A stretch of DNA of 64,000 nt from Pectinophora gossypiella (lineage: Eukaryota > Arthropoda > Insecta > Lepidoptera > Gelechiidae): NCBI RefSeq assembly GCF_024362695.1, contig NC_065428.1, forward strand, positions 9,304,895 to 9,368,894. The letters are read 5' to 3'. The position numbers and the translations under genes are program-made. The notes under the pieces are model-generated. The model did not search any database. It was not told the DNA's origin and saw only the letters and a program-made list of their open reading frames with translations. Below, in pieces: positions 40,682 to 50,674 of this stretch. Position 1 is the stretch's first letter. The number at the start of each line of letters is the position of its first letter.

Positions 40682-41828
40682 GGATGGAAAAAATCCGCGT
40701 GAAAATTTTCCTGGACCAAAACCCGGATAAAAATACCTAGATATCCGGGTTATGTGATTGTGTTTTTTTTTGTTATAAAAGGTAATTGGGAGGTGTTTTG
40801 CTTAGATGACAGGCTTTATGGATTGCTTTTGTTTTTTTTATACTTCGCGCTTTTATCCTGAACCGGAAGTACCCACCGAAAACCTGAAAGATCGTTTAAA
40901 AAAGGAACGGAATCACACTTGGTATTGGGATAAATATGAAGAACCGTACGCTCCGAGCATTACGGGAAGTAGTCTCACGCAGGCGTACCCCTCTGCCAAA
41001 GTGTTTGCACATTTATGCAATTCAAAACTAGTTTATATCCTAGCGACTGATCTTGTCAACGAGCGATAGTGGTTACCGGTTTGTAGATAGTTATCGATAG
41101 ATAGGCAGCTGTTTATCAACGCGTTCTGTTTTTCATTTGCAAGCCACAAGAAATCACATAGTAACTTGTAGTCACTCTTGATCAAGATGGACAGAATGAA
41201 CCATACGGTGATCAGAGAGGTTAAAAAGACCACATTAAAGCAATACTTCTAAAAAACAATAACGCTATTTCATATTTCTTGACATTGCGCACTTACAATT
41301 ACTTACTTTTTATTAATTGAAAGAATATTTATTATTTATTTAGGTTATTTTTTGTACTTATATTTTGTGTTACTGTGTATTTAAAAAATCTATTGTTGTC
41401 GATTATAAGATAGATTTATTAAAGCATGTTGCTTTAATTATTAATTAATATTCATATTCATTTATTTATTGCAAAGTCACAGGTTGAGTGATGGATTTTT
41501 GTGTAATACAATTTATATTATTTAATGTACCACTGAATTAATTTATTTCATTGCATTTACTGTTATATGTGCAAATGTCTAATTGAAATATTGCTTTTTA
41601 GACGAATATTTTGAGTTTTGTTTATTTGTTTTAGTTTTATTTAATTTTTGATTTGTTTCATATTATTGTTCTGTAACTGTTTTGTTTATGGTGTAAATAA
41701 AGTTTTATCTTCGTTTTACACAAACAAAAAGACGTTTTGTAATTTGAAATAAACACACACATTGCTGCTATGTGTTTTTTAACATGCCCACAAAACCGGG
41801 TATCGATACCCGGGTGTCGCCAACCCTA
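40682..41828. other. Possible decayed DNA transposon
   Basis: Left TTAGGGATGGAAAAAATCCG and right GTGTCGCCAACCCTA look like weak inverted ends (TAGGGATGG / TAGGGTTGG). ACCCGGATAA..ATATCCGGGTTA lies inside the left end and GGGTATCGATACCCGGG inside the right. The AT-rich middle has frames at 40806-41069 and 41033-41233 without motifs, plus N-like GCGCACTTACAATTACTTAC at 41288. No TSD found. Confidence 0.35.
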
Positions 41829-42142
41829 GTCCACCCGGGCGTACGCTTACATTAGTTTATCTTAGCAGTGTCCCGCGTTTTTTGTTCCAAACTTTAAGAA
41901 ATGTTAATGCAACGACTGAACAGGGTTAGCTCGTACTAGATTTTAAAATTCGCTGTCCCTTTCTTTGTCTTGTTTGTGACATTTTCTTGTTTCTTGTTTA
42001 AGTTTTAATGTGGTTGCTTAGTTATTTGTAAGCTGTGGTATTGTGTGAACATAAAAACGTTGATGGAGGGAGGAGTTATATGAGTAAGTTTAATGAAAAA
42101 TAATTCTTATTTTGACTGTTTTGGAATCATGTTTCACTATGA

Positions 42143-42330
42143 GGTCAGGTTCGACGCCCAGCACACGCTTTTATTTTCGAATTCGTTTTCGAACCCCTGC
42201 TTGGATCAGGAATGATTATAGAGTGCTGAGCGTTGAAAAAAGCATCGTGAGGAAACTTACATACCCGAGAAATGCTTTTCGGAGTTGACTGAACCTGTAT
42301 TGAGGTGGTGCTCCTTTCGGGGATATTACA
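42143..42330 (+). mobile_element. SINE-D, degenerate
   Basis: GGTTCGACGCCCAGCACACG (box B), GAGTGCTGAGCGTTG, CCCGAGAAATGC and CTGAACCTGTATTGAGG, all mutated. Confidence 0.7.
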
Positions 42331-42339
42331 AGGTATTTT

Positions 42340-42510
42340 TTTTGGCACATTTGGTTTAATTTGTTATACGAAGCAATTCATCTAAGAAAGCAATATTCCT
42401 ATTTGACATTTGTTTGCTTTGCGCACTTATTTTTATATGCGCAAATGTCAACATGCAATATTGCTTTCTTAGATGAATTGCTAAGACGTGGCCATTTTAG
42501 CCCCCCAGAT
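42340..42510. mobile_element. Foldback element N
   Basis: Left arm AAGCAATTCATCTAAGAAAG, CAATATTCCTATTTGACATT; right arm CAAATGTCAACATGCAATAT, TGCTTTCTTAGATGAATTGC. It folds over about 60 bp per arm, then GGCCATTTTAGCCCCCC. Confidence 0.75.
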
Positions 42511-42569
42511 CTCTATATAAGTATACAAGAACTCGGCGAGAAACCAGACAATGTAATTCATAAAAAAAA

Positions 42570-42640
42570 ATCTTAGATTCCATTACCCATATCTTCTGCT
42601 TCCTCCTAATCAATCATTTCATACGCACGCCTCAGGCCTT
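42570..42640 (-). repeat. Family Q scrap
   Basis: TTCTGCTTCCTCCTAATCAA and TCATTTCATACGCACGCC are an inverted part of Q. Confidence 0.6.
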
Positions 42641-42881
42641 AAATTAAATTATTTGTGCCAAAATAAGTAGAAATCTCTAATAAAAACTTTAATATATATC
42701 CGGATAACCGGATTCACAAAATCCTTTAAATGTCCTGAACGTTTTCAAATTCCACCCCTAAGTAATGAAAAGGGGGACTTTGACAGAAATTCAATAAGAT
42801 AACCCCCTTTTAGAAATTTAAAACTGATAGCCTTTTAGATGTCTTAAGGGCAACAAATATAGACTGTATTACTTCTGAAGT

Positions 42882-43173
42882 TGAGGAGCTCGGTGGCGCA
42901 GCGGTTAACGCGCTTGGTCTGCGATTGTTGAAGTTAAGCAACTTTCGCAAAGGCCGGTCATAGGATGGGTGACCACAAAAAAAAAGTTTTCATCTCGAGC
43001 TCCTCCGTGCTTCGGAAGGCACGTTAAGCCGTTGGTCCCGGCTGCATTAGCAGTCTTTAATAACCATCAATCCGCACTGGGCCCGCGTGATGGTTTAAGG
43101 TCCGATCTCCCTATCCATCCATAGGGAAGGCCCGTGCCCCAGCAGTGGGGACGTTAATGGGCTGATGATGACG
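42882..43173 (+). mobile_element. SINE-C, full length, 11-bp TSD
   Basis: ACTTCTGAAGT flanks it at 42871-42881 and 43174-43184. Counting the first G of GAGGAGCTCGGTGGCGCAGC (42883) as 1, AAGTTAAGCA starts at 49 and GGATGGGTGACC at 81. These are the positions and the 32-base spacing of box A and box C in 5S rRNA. A 10-bp closing pair, GAGGAGCTCG with CGAGCTCCTC (ending at 123), encloses the head. TGGCGCAGCGG at 42894-42904 is tRNA D-arm-like. After the head come the core (GTGCTTCGGAAGGCACG) and a tail with CCCCAGCAGTGGGGACG and GATGATG. This is the reference copy for the family. Confidence 0.95.
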
Positions 43174-43382
43174 ACTTCTGAAGTACTGTTTTATTTCAAT
43201 CTGAAATAACTTAGATTTTCTTTTTTTTAATTGATTAAAGGTTTTTTACGGTTATTTATGTTCAATGTATTTTTATACAGGATGTTTTAAAGAAAGGCTA
43301 GGTAAAGAGTACTCTTAAAAATAATCGATGTTATGAATCAGAATTTCATAATTTATCTTGAACCTAGTACGGTCACGAGCAT

Positions 43383-43520
43383 TAATATGTATACATACAC
43401 TTTGGTACCATGTCACATTAACTTTTTTGACAAATTGAACTGTAAGTCTCACTAAATGTCAAATATGTTAGTGCGACAGAGTCCTAAAGTGGGTACATTA
43501 TATTGCTAATGACTGTACAC
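43383..43520 (+). repeat. Repeat O, uninterrupted
   Basis: Contains AATTGAACTGTA once (43433-43444), exactly where the 18-kb copy has a SINE-B between two such sequences. Sequence to about 43300 on the left (GATGTTTTAAAGAAAGG) may belong to the same element. Confidence 0.8.
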
Positions 43521-43669
43521 GACCCAATTGTGTAGTATCCTAGATCAAAGATAAATTATGAAAGATAACTAAATACAAATAGATCTAAAGCTGACAAATA
43601 CCTTTTCCTTTTTCTATTTAACTTTTTTTAAGAAATTTATACAAGAAAAACGTTATAATTAGTCCGACA

Positions 43670-43800
43670 TTATATCACGTCTTTCTATGACATCACAGTG
43701 TGCTTTTTCATAGAAATTCCATAGTAATTTCGTGTTTTGACGTTTAGTAAAAAGTAACTGATTTGACTAGTTGGAAACTAGCCTATTGCAGTCGCTTCAA
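43670..43800 (+). repeat. Repeat P fragment
   Basis: ATGACATCACAGTGTGCTTT, TTTCGTGTTTTGACGTTTAG and TGATTTGACTAG. Confidence 0.65.
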
Positions 43801-44140
43801 CATGGTCTCTTAGTGAGATAGACTAGTGGTTAAGCGTTGTGCTTACGATCCGGAGATCCCGGGTTCGAATCCCGGTGGGGACAAATCACAAAAAAAAACT
43901 TTGTAATCCCTAGTTTGGTTAAGACATTACAGGCTGATCACCTAATTGTCGAAAAGTAAGATGATCCGTGCGTCGGAAGGCACGTTAAGCCGTTGGTCCC
44001 GGTTACTAGTTACTGATGTAAGTACGTAGTCGTTACATGAGTTATGTCAGGAGCCTTTGGGGGCTCAATAATAACCCTGACACTATGGTTGATGGGGTTG
44101 GTAATTCACCTCACAACCCACACGATAGAGGAAGAGAAGA
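43801..44140 (+). mobile_element. SINE-A, near full length
   Basis: Box A region GACTAGTGGTTAAGCGTTGT, box B GGGTTCGAATCCCGG, core and tail to cacacgatagaggaag. Confidence 0.9.
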
Positions 44141-44462
44141 AGTGAGATAGAACCGAAAACCACAATAAAAAACCATCTACAATAAAGTCCCACAGGTAAA
44201 ATTATAAATCTATTAGGTACTACCTAACCTCAACTTTCTTTTAACATTATCTAAAAAGATTTTGTCGCTAATTTTATTACAGTATTACTGAATTACGGTC
44301 TCATAGAATGAATGTATCCATTGTGTGATGTTTCCCATGCCTACCCCGTTAGAGTACGGTCTTCTAACCGTAGCTTATGATTACCCTATGGCACTTGAGT
44401 GATAATTTTTATAGGAAATTTCCATTGCGCTCAATGACGGACTTTCCATGCTATGTTCACCA
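44141..44462. other. No recognisable feature
   Basis: CATGCCTACCCCGTTAGAGT near 44338 hints at a LINE tail. Otherwise unplaced. Confidence 0.4.
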
Positions 44463-44551
44463 AAAACAATGTAGATGGCGTTGACCAGTTTTAACGTTAT
44501 AATTACCTATTTTCTCATATAGTACATAATTATTCCAAAATACAACATAAT
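44463..44551. repeat. Repeat X fragment
   Basis: GTAGATGGCGTTGACCAG and CCTATTTTCTCAT, as at 17240. X appears to resume after the SINE (TTTGGATCACATTACG, 44891). Confidence 0.5.
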
Positions 44552-44890
44552 GGCAGCCTCCGTGGTCTAGTGGTTAGAGCGTTAGGCTCACGATCTGGAG
44601 GTCCGGGTTCGATTCCCGATGGGGACATTGTCGAAATCACTTTGTGAGACTGTCCTTTGTTTGGTAAGGACTTTTCAGGCTTGAATCACCTGATTGTCCG
44701 AAAAAGTAAGACGATTCCGTGCTTCGGAGGGCACGTTAAGCCGTTGGTCCCGGCTATTAGCCGTAAAAACACCTCCACCAACCCGCATTGGAGCAGCGTG
44801 GTGGAGTATGCTCCATACCCCCTCCGGTTGATTGAGGGGAAGCCTGTGCCCAGCAGTGGGACGTATATAGGCTATTGATGATGATGATGA
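44552..44890 (+). mobile_element. SINE-B, full length
   Basis: Complete from GCCTCCGTGGTCTAGTGGTT to GGGACGTATATAGGCTATTG and (ATG)n. Here the tail microsatellite is GAT-type, as in SINE-C, rather than TTATG. Confidence 0.93.
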
Positions 44891-45027
44891 TTTGGATCAC
44901 ATTACGTATTATAATTTATATAAAATGTTTAGAGTTTATAAAAATAATTTAGTTTAAGTTATTGTTGAAATACTTTTGCCCTTACAGGGTGTCACATGTT
45001 TGTACATATTTACTTATAAGAACTGTC

Positions 45028-45358
45028 TTCTCTCGTGTGGATTGTGAGGTGGATTACCAACCCCATCAACCCTGGTGTCAGGGTTGTTAGTTATTACTGA
45101 GCCGCCATAGGCCCCTGACATGACTCATGTAACGACTACGTACTTACATCAGTAAGTAATAATCGGGACCAACGATTTAACGAGCCTTCCGAAACACGGA
45201 TCTTTTTACTTTTTAGACAATCAGGTGATCAGCCTGTAATGTCCTAACCATACTAGGGATCACAAAGTGATTTTTGTGATATGTCCCCACCGGGATTCGA
45301 ACCCGGGACCTCCGGATCGTGAGCACAACGCTCAACCACTGGACCACAGAGGCCGTCA
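45028..45358 (-). mobile_element. SINE-A, full length
   Basis: Minus-strand head GGCCTCTGTGGTCCAGTGGT, box B, core and tail all present. A 5-bp TTAGT stutter occurs at 45088. Confidence 0.92.
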
Positions 45359-45542
45359 CCATAAGAACTATAATACCATGTGAAATGCAATATAGAAATA
45401 AATAAATAAAGAATTATGTCGCTACCTAAATTGCTCCTCTTTATTGTGATATATATCACATTGGAATGTGATTTTTTAAAAGCATTAAATGGAGTTTATC
45501 TACGTATGTATATACACCATAATAATGGGGTAAAGATCTTTG

Positions 45543-45836
45543 AGAGGAGCTCGGTGGCGCAGCGGTAAACGCGCTCGGTCTGCGATTGTTGAAGTTAAGC
45601 AACTTTCGCAAAGGCCGGTCATAGGATGGATGACCACAAAAAAAAAGAAGTTTTCATCTCGAGCTCCTCCGTGCTTCGGAAGGCACGTTAAGCCGTTGGT
45701 CCCGGCTGCATTAACAGTCGTTAGTAACCACCAATCCGCACTGGGCCCGCGTGATGGTTTACGGTCCGATCTCCCTATCCATCCATAGGAAAGGCCCGTG
45801 CCCCAGCAGTGGGGACGTTAATGGGCTGACGATGAT
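45543..45836 (+). mobile_element. SINE-C, full length, 8-bp TSD
   Basis: GATCTTTG at 45535-45542 and 45837-45844. Both 5S-like boxes are intact (AAGTTAAGCA; GGATGGATGACC with one change). Confidence 0.93.
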
Positions 45837-45844
45837 GATCTTTG

Positions 45845-46240
45845 TCTAATATTATAACCATGGTTCGCCATACCACTTCATACGATTCTGTCAAATTTAA
45901 CTCTAAAAGAAAATTCAAAATGAGCTGCAAGACATCAAAATGAATAAGATTAATGTTGGCAAAGATACGTATCCAGCAGGCATGCGTTCCTCAGGGATAC
46001 CTCAGTCTCAGAGAATCCCTCAGAGTCTCTCAGGGTTGCCAATGCAGTGGTCACGAGCGTGCTTTAGCTACATGAAAGTAACGGAAACGTGCGCGTTTTT
46101 GGTAGGCAGTTACTAGGTTTAGAGACTTCCGTTTGTTGAGAGAATTTTAAAAAGATAAAACAATACTAAAATACCAGATACTATAAGTCGAATTGTCGAT
46201 GAATGGTAACCATTACCCATGGATTTAACAAAACATAACA
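45845..46240. other. No recognisable feature
   Basis: TCAGAGAATCCCTCAGAGTCTCTCAGGG-like local repeats lie near 46005-46035. Nothing classified. Confidence 0.4.
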
Positions 46241-46312
46241 TAGCACCATGCAGGTCTCCCCGAAGAGGGAGATAGAGATATATGGCATATACACCCGTCG
46301 CCAGCTACGTTC

Positions 46313-46359
46313 AAGATAGATAGATATAATACTTAAGTACTTTATTATCTATCTATCTT
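46313..46359. repeat. GATA-rich palindrome
   Basis: AAGATAGATAGATA (46313-46326) pairs perfectly with 46346-46359 around CTTAAG. Upstream, 46245-46310 is SINE-S-tail-like (CAGGTCTCCCCGAAGAGGG). Confidence 0.6.
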
Positions 46360-46363
46360 AAGT

Positions 46364-46585
46364 ACCACAAAAATTACTTTGTGATCCCTAGTTTGGTTAG
46401 GACATTACAGGCTGATCACCTGATTGTCCGAAAGCACGTTAAGCCGTTGGTCCCGGTTACTAGTTACTGATGTAAGTACGCAGTCGTTACATGAGCCATG
46501 TCAGGGGCCTTTTGCGGGTCAATAATAACCCTGACACCAGGGTTGACGAGGTTGGTAATCCACCTCACAACCCACACGAGGGAAG
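46364..46585 (+). mobile_element. SINE-A, 5' truncated
   Basis: Starts ACCACAAAAATTACTTTGTG; the core hairpin is partly deleted (CGAAAGCACGTTAAGCCG); the tail is complete. Confidence 0.86.
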
Positions 46586-46998
46586 GGAAGAAGCCGGCTA
46601 ACATTACACTTGTATTTCAAACTTTTTTTAACAAAATATTATTTTACCCTCAAACCCCAAATTCCCTGAAGCCACAATTATTTACAATCCTTTCTTATAA
46701 AGTAGGTATATTTGTCTTATTTTCCTTGGGGTTCTGGTCGGAAAATCAAAGGGTTTTTTTTATGTTCTTTGATGCCGTCTTAACAATTCGGGGCCATCCC
46801 TCAATCAAATCCGTTCAACTCTTCAATGTAAAAAGGGTAAACCATCAATTTGTTTTTTGTCGTTTTCTATTTCAATCGGTCTTTGTACATATCGGATATA
46901 CTATGTATATAAACTCACGGACGTAATCCCTAACGGTATGGGCAGAGCTACAAGTATACAAAAGAATAATCTCAGCCAGTTTTGATACAAAAATCTAG
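46586..46998. other. No recognisable feature
   Basis: The 142-codon frame 46498-46926 starts inside SINE-A and is Phe/Leu-rich with no domain. I treat it as chance. Confidence 0.35.
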
Positions 46999-47140
46999 GC
47001 TTTTTTGACGTGACTTATTGCAGATTTGCGGCAGATGGCATTAACTACTTGGCCGGACAAATGGGGAGCGCTGAAGGCTCGCTAGCGGTGATTGAGAAAA
47101 AACGTGCTGATTGGCCGCCTCTATGACTAGAGTAAACGGG
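46999..47140 (+). repeat. Repeat K fragment
   Basis: GACGTGACTTATTGCAGATT, GGACAAATGGGGAGCGCTGA, then an internal deletion and GCTGATTGGCCGCCTCTATG. Confidence 0.7.
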
Positions 47141-47186
47141 TTAATAGAATTTGTTATCCGTATCCGTAACCGTATCCGGTATAATA

Positions 47187-47238
47187 CATAAACTGCCTAT
47201 ATTCGTCCCACTGCTGGGCACAGGCCTCCCCTCAATCA
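47187..47238 (-). mobile_element. 52-bp SINE-B/LINE tail insertion, 13-bp TSD
   Basis: ATCCGGTATAATA flanks it at 47174-47186 and 47239-47251. The insert is only the last part of the SINE-B tail (GCCCAGCAGTGGGACGAATA). Since LINE and SINE-B share this tail motif, either could be the source. The exact TSD proves target-primed insertion of a very short 3' end. Confidence 0.88.
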
Positions 47239-47289
47239 ATCCGGTATAATAATCATTCTTAAATCCGTATCCGAAATTTAATATCCATA

Positions 47290-47769
47290 ATATCCCGTTA
47301 GAAATCCTGCTTGTAACATTTTTCAAGGATCAAGTGGTGTAGTGAAAACTCATCCCTGTTTCTCGTAGACAATGTCGGGTTGTGTCACGGGACGCAAGGG
47401 AAATCTACTAGACATGTTAATGCACAGCTACGTCTAACGTTACTATGTTAAAATTTTTCCTTTGCAAGTGCCTTGATGGGCCTTGTTTTTGTTGAATTTA
47501 GGTTAGTAGCTAGGCGAGATGTCAAGTCACTTGCCGTAAACAGACTCGCCGTAGCGGGAATCGCCGTTCGAAGACTCGCTGTCAACGCTGCAATCGTCTT
47601 GGTACTGGGTTGGCTGAGAATAGACCAGCGTCACGCTCCGGACATATCATACAAAACACCTCATTTTACACAAAAAGTACGAACGCAATCCCGATGCAGA
47701 GATCGAGATCGGGATCCCTCGAGATCTCGTCTAATTTCTCGGGATCAATCCCGAAACACGCGAAGATCT
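47290..47769. other. No gene; GATC/CCCGA-rich patch
   Basis: 47684-47762 repeats GATCGAGATCGGGATCCC- and TCCCGA-type motifs in both orientations. This creates an Arg/Asp-rich 105-codon frame (47473-47790) that I do not accept as a gene. Confidence 0.35.
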
Positions 47770-47940
47770 GTACTTCGGGAAGCACGTTAAGCCGTTGGTC
47801 CCGGTTACTACCTACTGATGTAAGTATGTAGTCGTTACATGAGCCATGTTAGGGGCCTTTGGTGGCTCCGTAATAACCCTGACACCAGGGTTGATGAGGT
47901 TGGTATTCCACCTCACAACCCACACGATAAGAAGAAGAAC
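47770..47940 (+). mobile_element. SINE-A, 5' truncated
   Basis: ACTTCGGGAAGCACGTTAAG to cacacgataagaagaag. Confidence 0.85.
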
Positions 47941-47994
47941 CAGCGAGACTAATCTAAACACTGAAAGTAAAATACTGATTTAGGGCTGGTTTGT

Positions 47995-48215
47995 AAAGGG
48001 ATTTATGTTTTTTCTTTTTATGTTTTTTCTTTTTTAAATTTTATTTTCAATTATTGTTCTTTTTCTAAGCTAACTTTAGTTTATACTTTTTACGTATATT
48101 ATCAGTGTTGTGTGCGTCTATAATTGGCAGGCATACCGGAACTTTTACTATGTGTATTTTATATTGTGTGTTTGTGTATGTACTGCTGTTGATGTACCAT
48201 AATAAATAAATAAAT
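47995..48215 (+). repeat. LINE 3' UTR-like repeat
   Basis: T-rich then GTGTGTTTGTGTATGTACTG and (AATA)n at 48198-48215, parallel to 13930-14170. Confidence 0.5.
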
Positions 48216-48231
48216 AAGGGATCTATCGAGA

Positions 48232-48584
48232 GACTCATCATCTCCCTAGCATGATCCTGTTTTTCACAGGGTCAGCTTACCTAACCTGTAGATTTGACAG
48301 GTCCGGTTTTTTACAGAAGCGACTGCCTGTCTGACCTTCCAACCCGCGAAGGGAAAACCAGCCCAATACAGGTTAGGTCACATACCTCCGAAAATGCATT
48401 TCTCTGAAACGTGGGTTTCTTCGCGATGTTTTCCTTCGCCGCTGAGCACGTGATTATCATTTATAAGCCAAATATGAATTCGATAACAAAGTCGACAATC
48501 ATTGGTTTAGACCTGTGCTGGATTGGAACCTGGGACCTCAAAGAGAGACGCATAAGCGTCTACCAACTGGGCTACCACGGCTCG
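48232..48584 (-). mobile_element. SINE-D, full length
   Basis: The minus strand starts GAGCCGTGGTAGCCCAGTTG (box A), with box B AGGTTCCAATCCAGC, the full body and the tail CATGCTAGGGAGATGATGAG. Reference copy for SINE-D in this window. Confidence 0.92.
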
Positions 48585-48863
48585 ACGTTATTATAATATC
48601 ACCATCCTAAATCCCTAACGAAACGAATCAACTAAACCCACGCATTATATTTTTGACAAATAAAAAATCACACTAGCGAATATCTTTACATTCTCTGTTC
48701 CCTGCACACAATGTGTCTTCGCCTTTATAAGATTAATGTGGTCAGAGATATGGCGCACAATATATTATTTGAGGCATAACTGGCAAAATAAAGATACGCT
48801 GAAACATTCCCACATATACGTATAGCTGAAAAATGCTAATATTATTAGTTATGACTAGTTATG

Positions 48864-48945
48864 ACAACGGCTTCTGTGGTCCAGTGGTTGAGCGTTGGGG
48901 TCACGATCCGTAGGTCCCAATTTCGAATACAGGTGGGGACAAATT
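48864..48945 (+). mobile_element. SINE-A head only
   Basis: CGGCTTCTGTGGTCCAGTGG and a degenerate box B (TTTCGAATACAGG), then unrelated sequence. Confidence 0.75.
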
Positions 48946-49344
48946 CGATAAAAAACAAATATAAAATTGTCAATTCATAGTGTAACAATGTTACCGCAAC
49001 TAAATGTAGATAATATAATTTGTCTTTCTTTAATACACACATTTGAAATTATTTCCGGAAAGCAACGGAAATAAGCTAAGCTATGTAACTACCAATACAT
49101 TTCGCAAGAAAATAGACATTATTTTGTACCAGACAACAAAGAAACTATTGAACAATAGAACAATGATATACAAACAGTATCGCAACTTCGTGGACTTCTT
49201 AGTATCAGTCGAGTCATTCGAGACATTTTTATACTTCGAAGTAATTCGAACACCGGAAGTCAATATCATTACTGTGACTGCAAAAATATCGTAGAATCAT
49301 AAAAATATCCAGTTCGAATTTATGTCATAAACTTACCTGAGTAA
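48946..49344. other. No recognisable feature
   Basis: Overlapping frames on both strands (49043-49294 and 49081-49269) with no motif. Confidence 0.4.
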
Positions 49345-49480
49345 TTAAAACACATAATAACGGGTTCTTACCGCGTTTGAATCAGGGATATGAGACTCCC
49401 GATATTTCGACTGTTGCAAGTGCCATGATCACGGGATGACTGATGAGATTGGAGTGGAGTAGGTGGATCCATAATCCAAC
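49345..49480. repeat. Dispersed repeat fragment
   Basis: CACATAATAACGGGTTCTTA, CTCCCGATATTTCGACTGTT and GCAAGTGCCATGATCACGGG. The first block recurs at 55264-55290. It resembles a LINE-type lepidopteran repeat. Confidence 0.55.
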
Positions 49481-49720
49481 TTAAAACAATGTATAACTTA
49501 CCTGAGTTTTAACTGGATATTTGCAAAAAGACAAAACGTTTTTCGTCAACAATTTTAACCATTCCAATAAAAATGACACTGCAATTGTTACCTAGATTAA
49601 AACTGGCACGTCTACTACAAAGGTTTTGTTAATAAAAAAAAAACACATCTACACACAAATGTTGGTATTAAGTACACCACAACACGTATTCAACCTATTA
49701 TTATATTCTGATCAACATAA

Positions 49721-49850
49721 CCAAGGTGGACCGACGATCTGAAGAAAGGCCGCGGGAAGCTGCTGGATGCGGGCAGCGCAGGTCCGATCGTCGTGGAGAT
49801 CCTTGGGGGAGGCCTATGCCCAGCAGTGGGCGTCGTACGGCTGATGATGA
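49721..49850 (+). pseudogene. 130-bp RTE-like LINE insertion, 12-bp TSD
   Basis: TGATCAACATAA occurs at 49709-49720 and 49851-49862. The insert encodes RWTDDLKK, a one-base frameshift near 49747, then AAGSCWMRAAQVRSSW and RSLGEAYAQQWASYG to a TGA at 49842-49844, followed by GATGATG. RW-DDL...W---GEA--QQW-S-G is the RTE-like ORF2 terminus. Confidence 0.9.
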
Positions 49851-49862
49851 TGATCAACATAA

Positions 49863-50429
49863 AGTGAAGCAATATAGGTAGCAACATAAATATACACGTA
49901 TTGATCAAAATATCAAGCAACAGTTATGTTTATATATGCCCTTGCTATTACATAATATTTCTGAATAATTATGCACCCCGAGCATTACCAAATTCGGTAA
50001 TTATCAAGTTAAATCTGAACAACGCCAACTATATATTTTCTTTTAAGAAACGTAGCCTGGAAAGTTCTCATTACTTCCCGAAGTAGTTGCGACACTGGTT
50101 GAATGACATATACTGTAACAATAGGGCTGTTACAACTCGCTAACGAGGTGTTCCCATACAAATAACGTTATAATTGATGTTTTTACTCGAACCGGATATA
50201 TTTACTACATAGCTTCTACATAACCCACATTTCTACCGTTATATGCCATTATTTGAACATTTCCTTCAGGTAGCTATGTTCTTTTGTACTTTAAAGTACT
50301 ATAGGTGCGGTACGCCGTAATTGTCATATATATTAGTCACAATACCGTAACCTTATAAATGTATAATGTTTAAATATATGTGATGTGGTTGTACTTTATA
50401 AATAAATAAATAAATAAACTCCGGTACCG
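49863..50429. other. No recognisable feature
   Basis: (AATA)n at 50398-50416 ends this stretch and may be a LINE tail. Confidence 0.4.
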
Positions 50430-50635
50430 GACTTGTTTGGCTAACACAGTTGACTCGACCTTTAAAGACGGCGATACGGCTCACCACCTATCGCGTTGGT
50501 TTAACAGAAAGCTGGATGAGGTGCGGGTACTTAGTTCATCCTGCGATGAATGTACATCTGACTTCCCCGTTAGGACATAGTCATGAGCTTATATACCCTG
50601 TGAAAAACGGGATAATGCTTGATAGATGGTGATCA
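50430..50635 (+). mobile_element. SINE-M fragment with SINE-D tail scrap
   Basis: AACACAGTTGACTCGACCTT, GGCGATACGGCTCACCACCT and GAAAGCTGGATGAGGTGCGG. ACCCTGTGAAAAACGGGATA at 50598 is a SINE-D tail piece. Confidence 0.7.
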
Positions 50636-50674
50636 TGACTGTCTTTAGTCTTCGTGTTTGTATGTACACTATGT

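Noticed and set aside
42883..43005. Genuine 5S rRNA gene
   Set aside because: Only the internal control region and closing-stem geometry match. The first 45 bases differ, several bases are changed, and the unit is part of a 290-bp element with TSDs.
44570..44628. tRNA gene candidates in the SINE-A, SINE-B and SINE-D heads
   Set aside because: Box A and box B are present but the acceptor stem does not close properly and each head continues into a repeated SINE body. They are tRNA-derived promoters, not tRNA genes.
44657..44878. Recurring peptide beginning MFGKDFSGLNHLIV as a gene family
   Set aside because: It is the translation of SINE-B and appears identically at 18130, 35790, 44657 and 50873 because the SINE is repeated.
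46498..46926. 142-codon frame as a membrane protein gene
   Set aside because: It starts inside SINE-A (same peptide beginnings appear in other SINE-A copies) and the hydrophobic composition follows from T-rich DNA.
47473..47790. Arg-rich 105-codon frame
   Set aside because: Produced by GATC/CCCGA-type repeats and it ends in SINE-A sequence.
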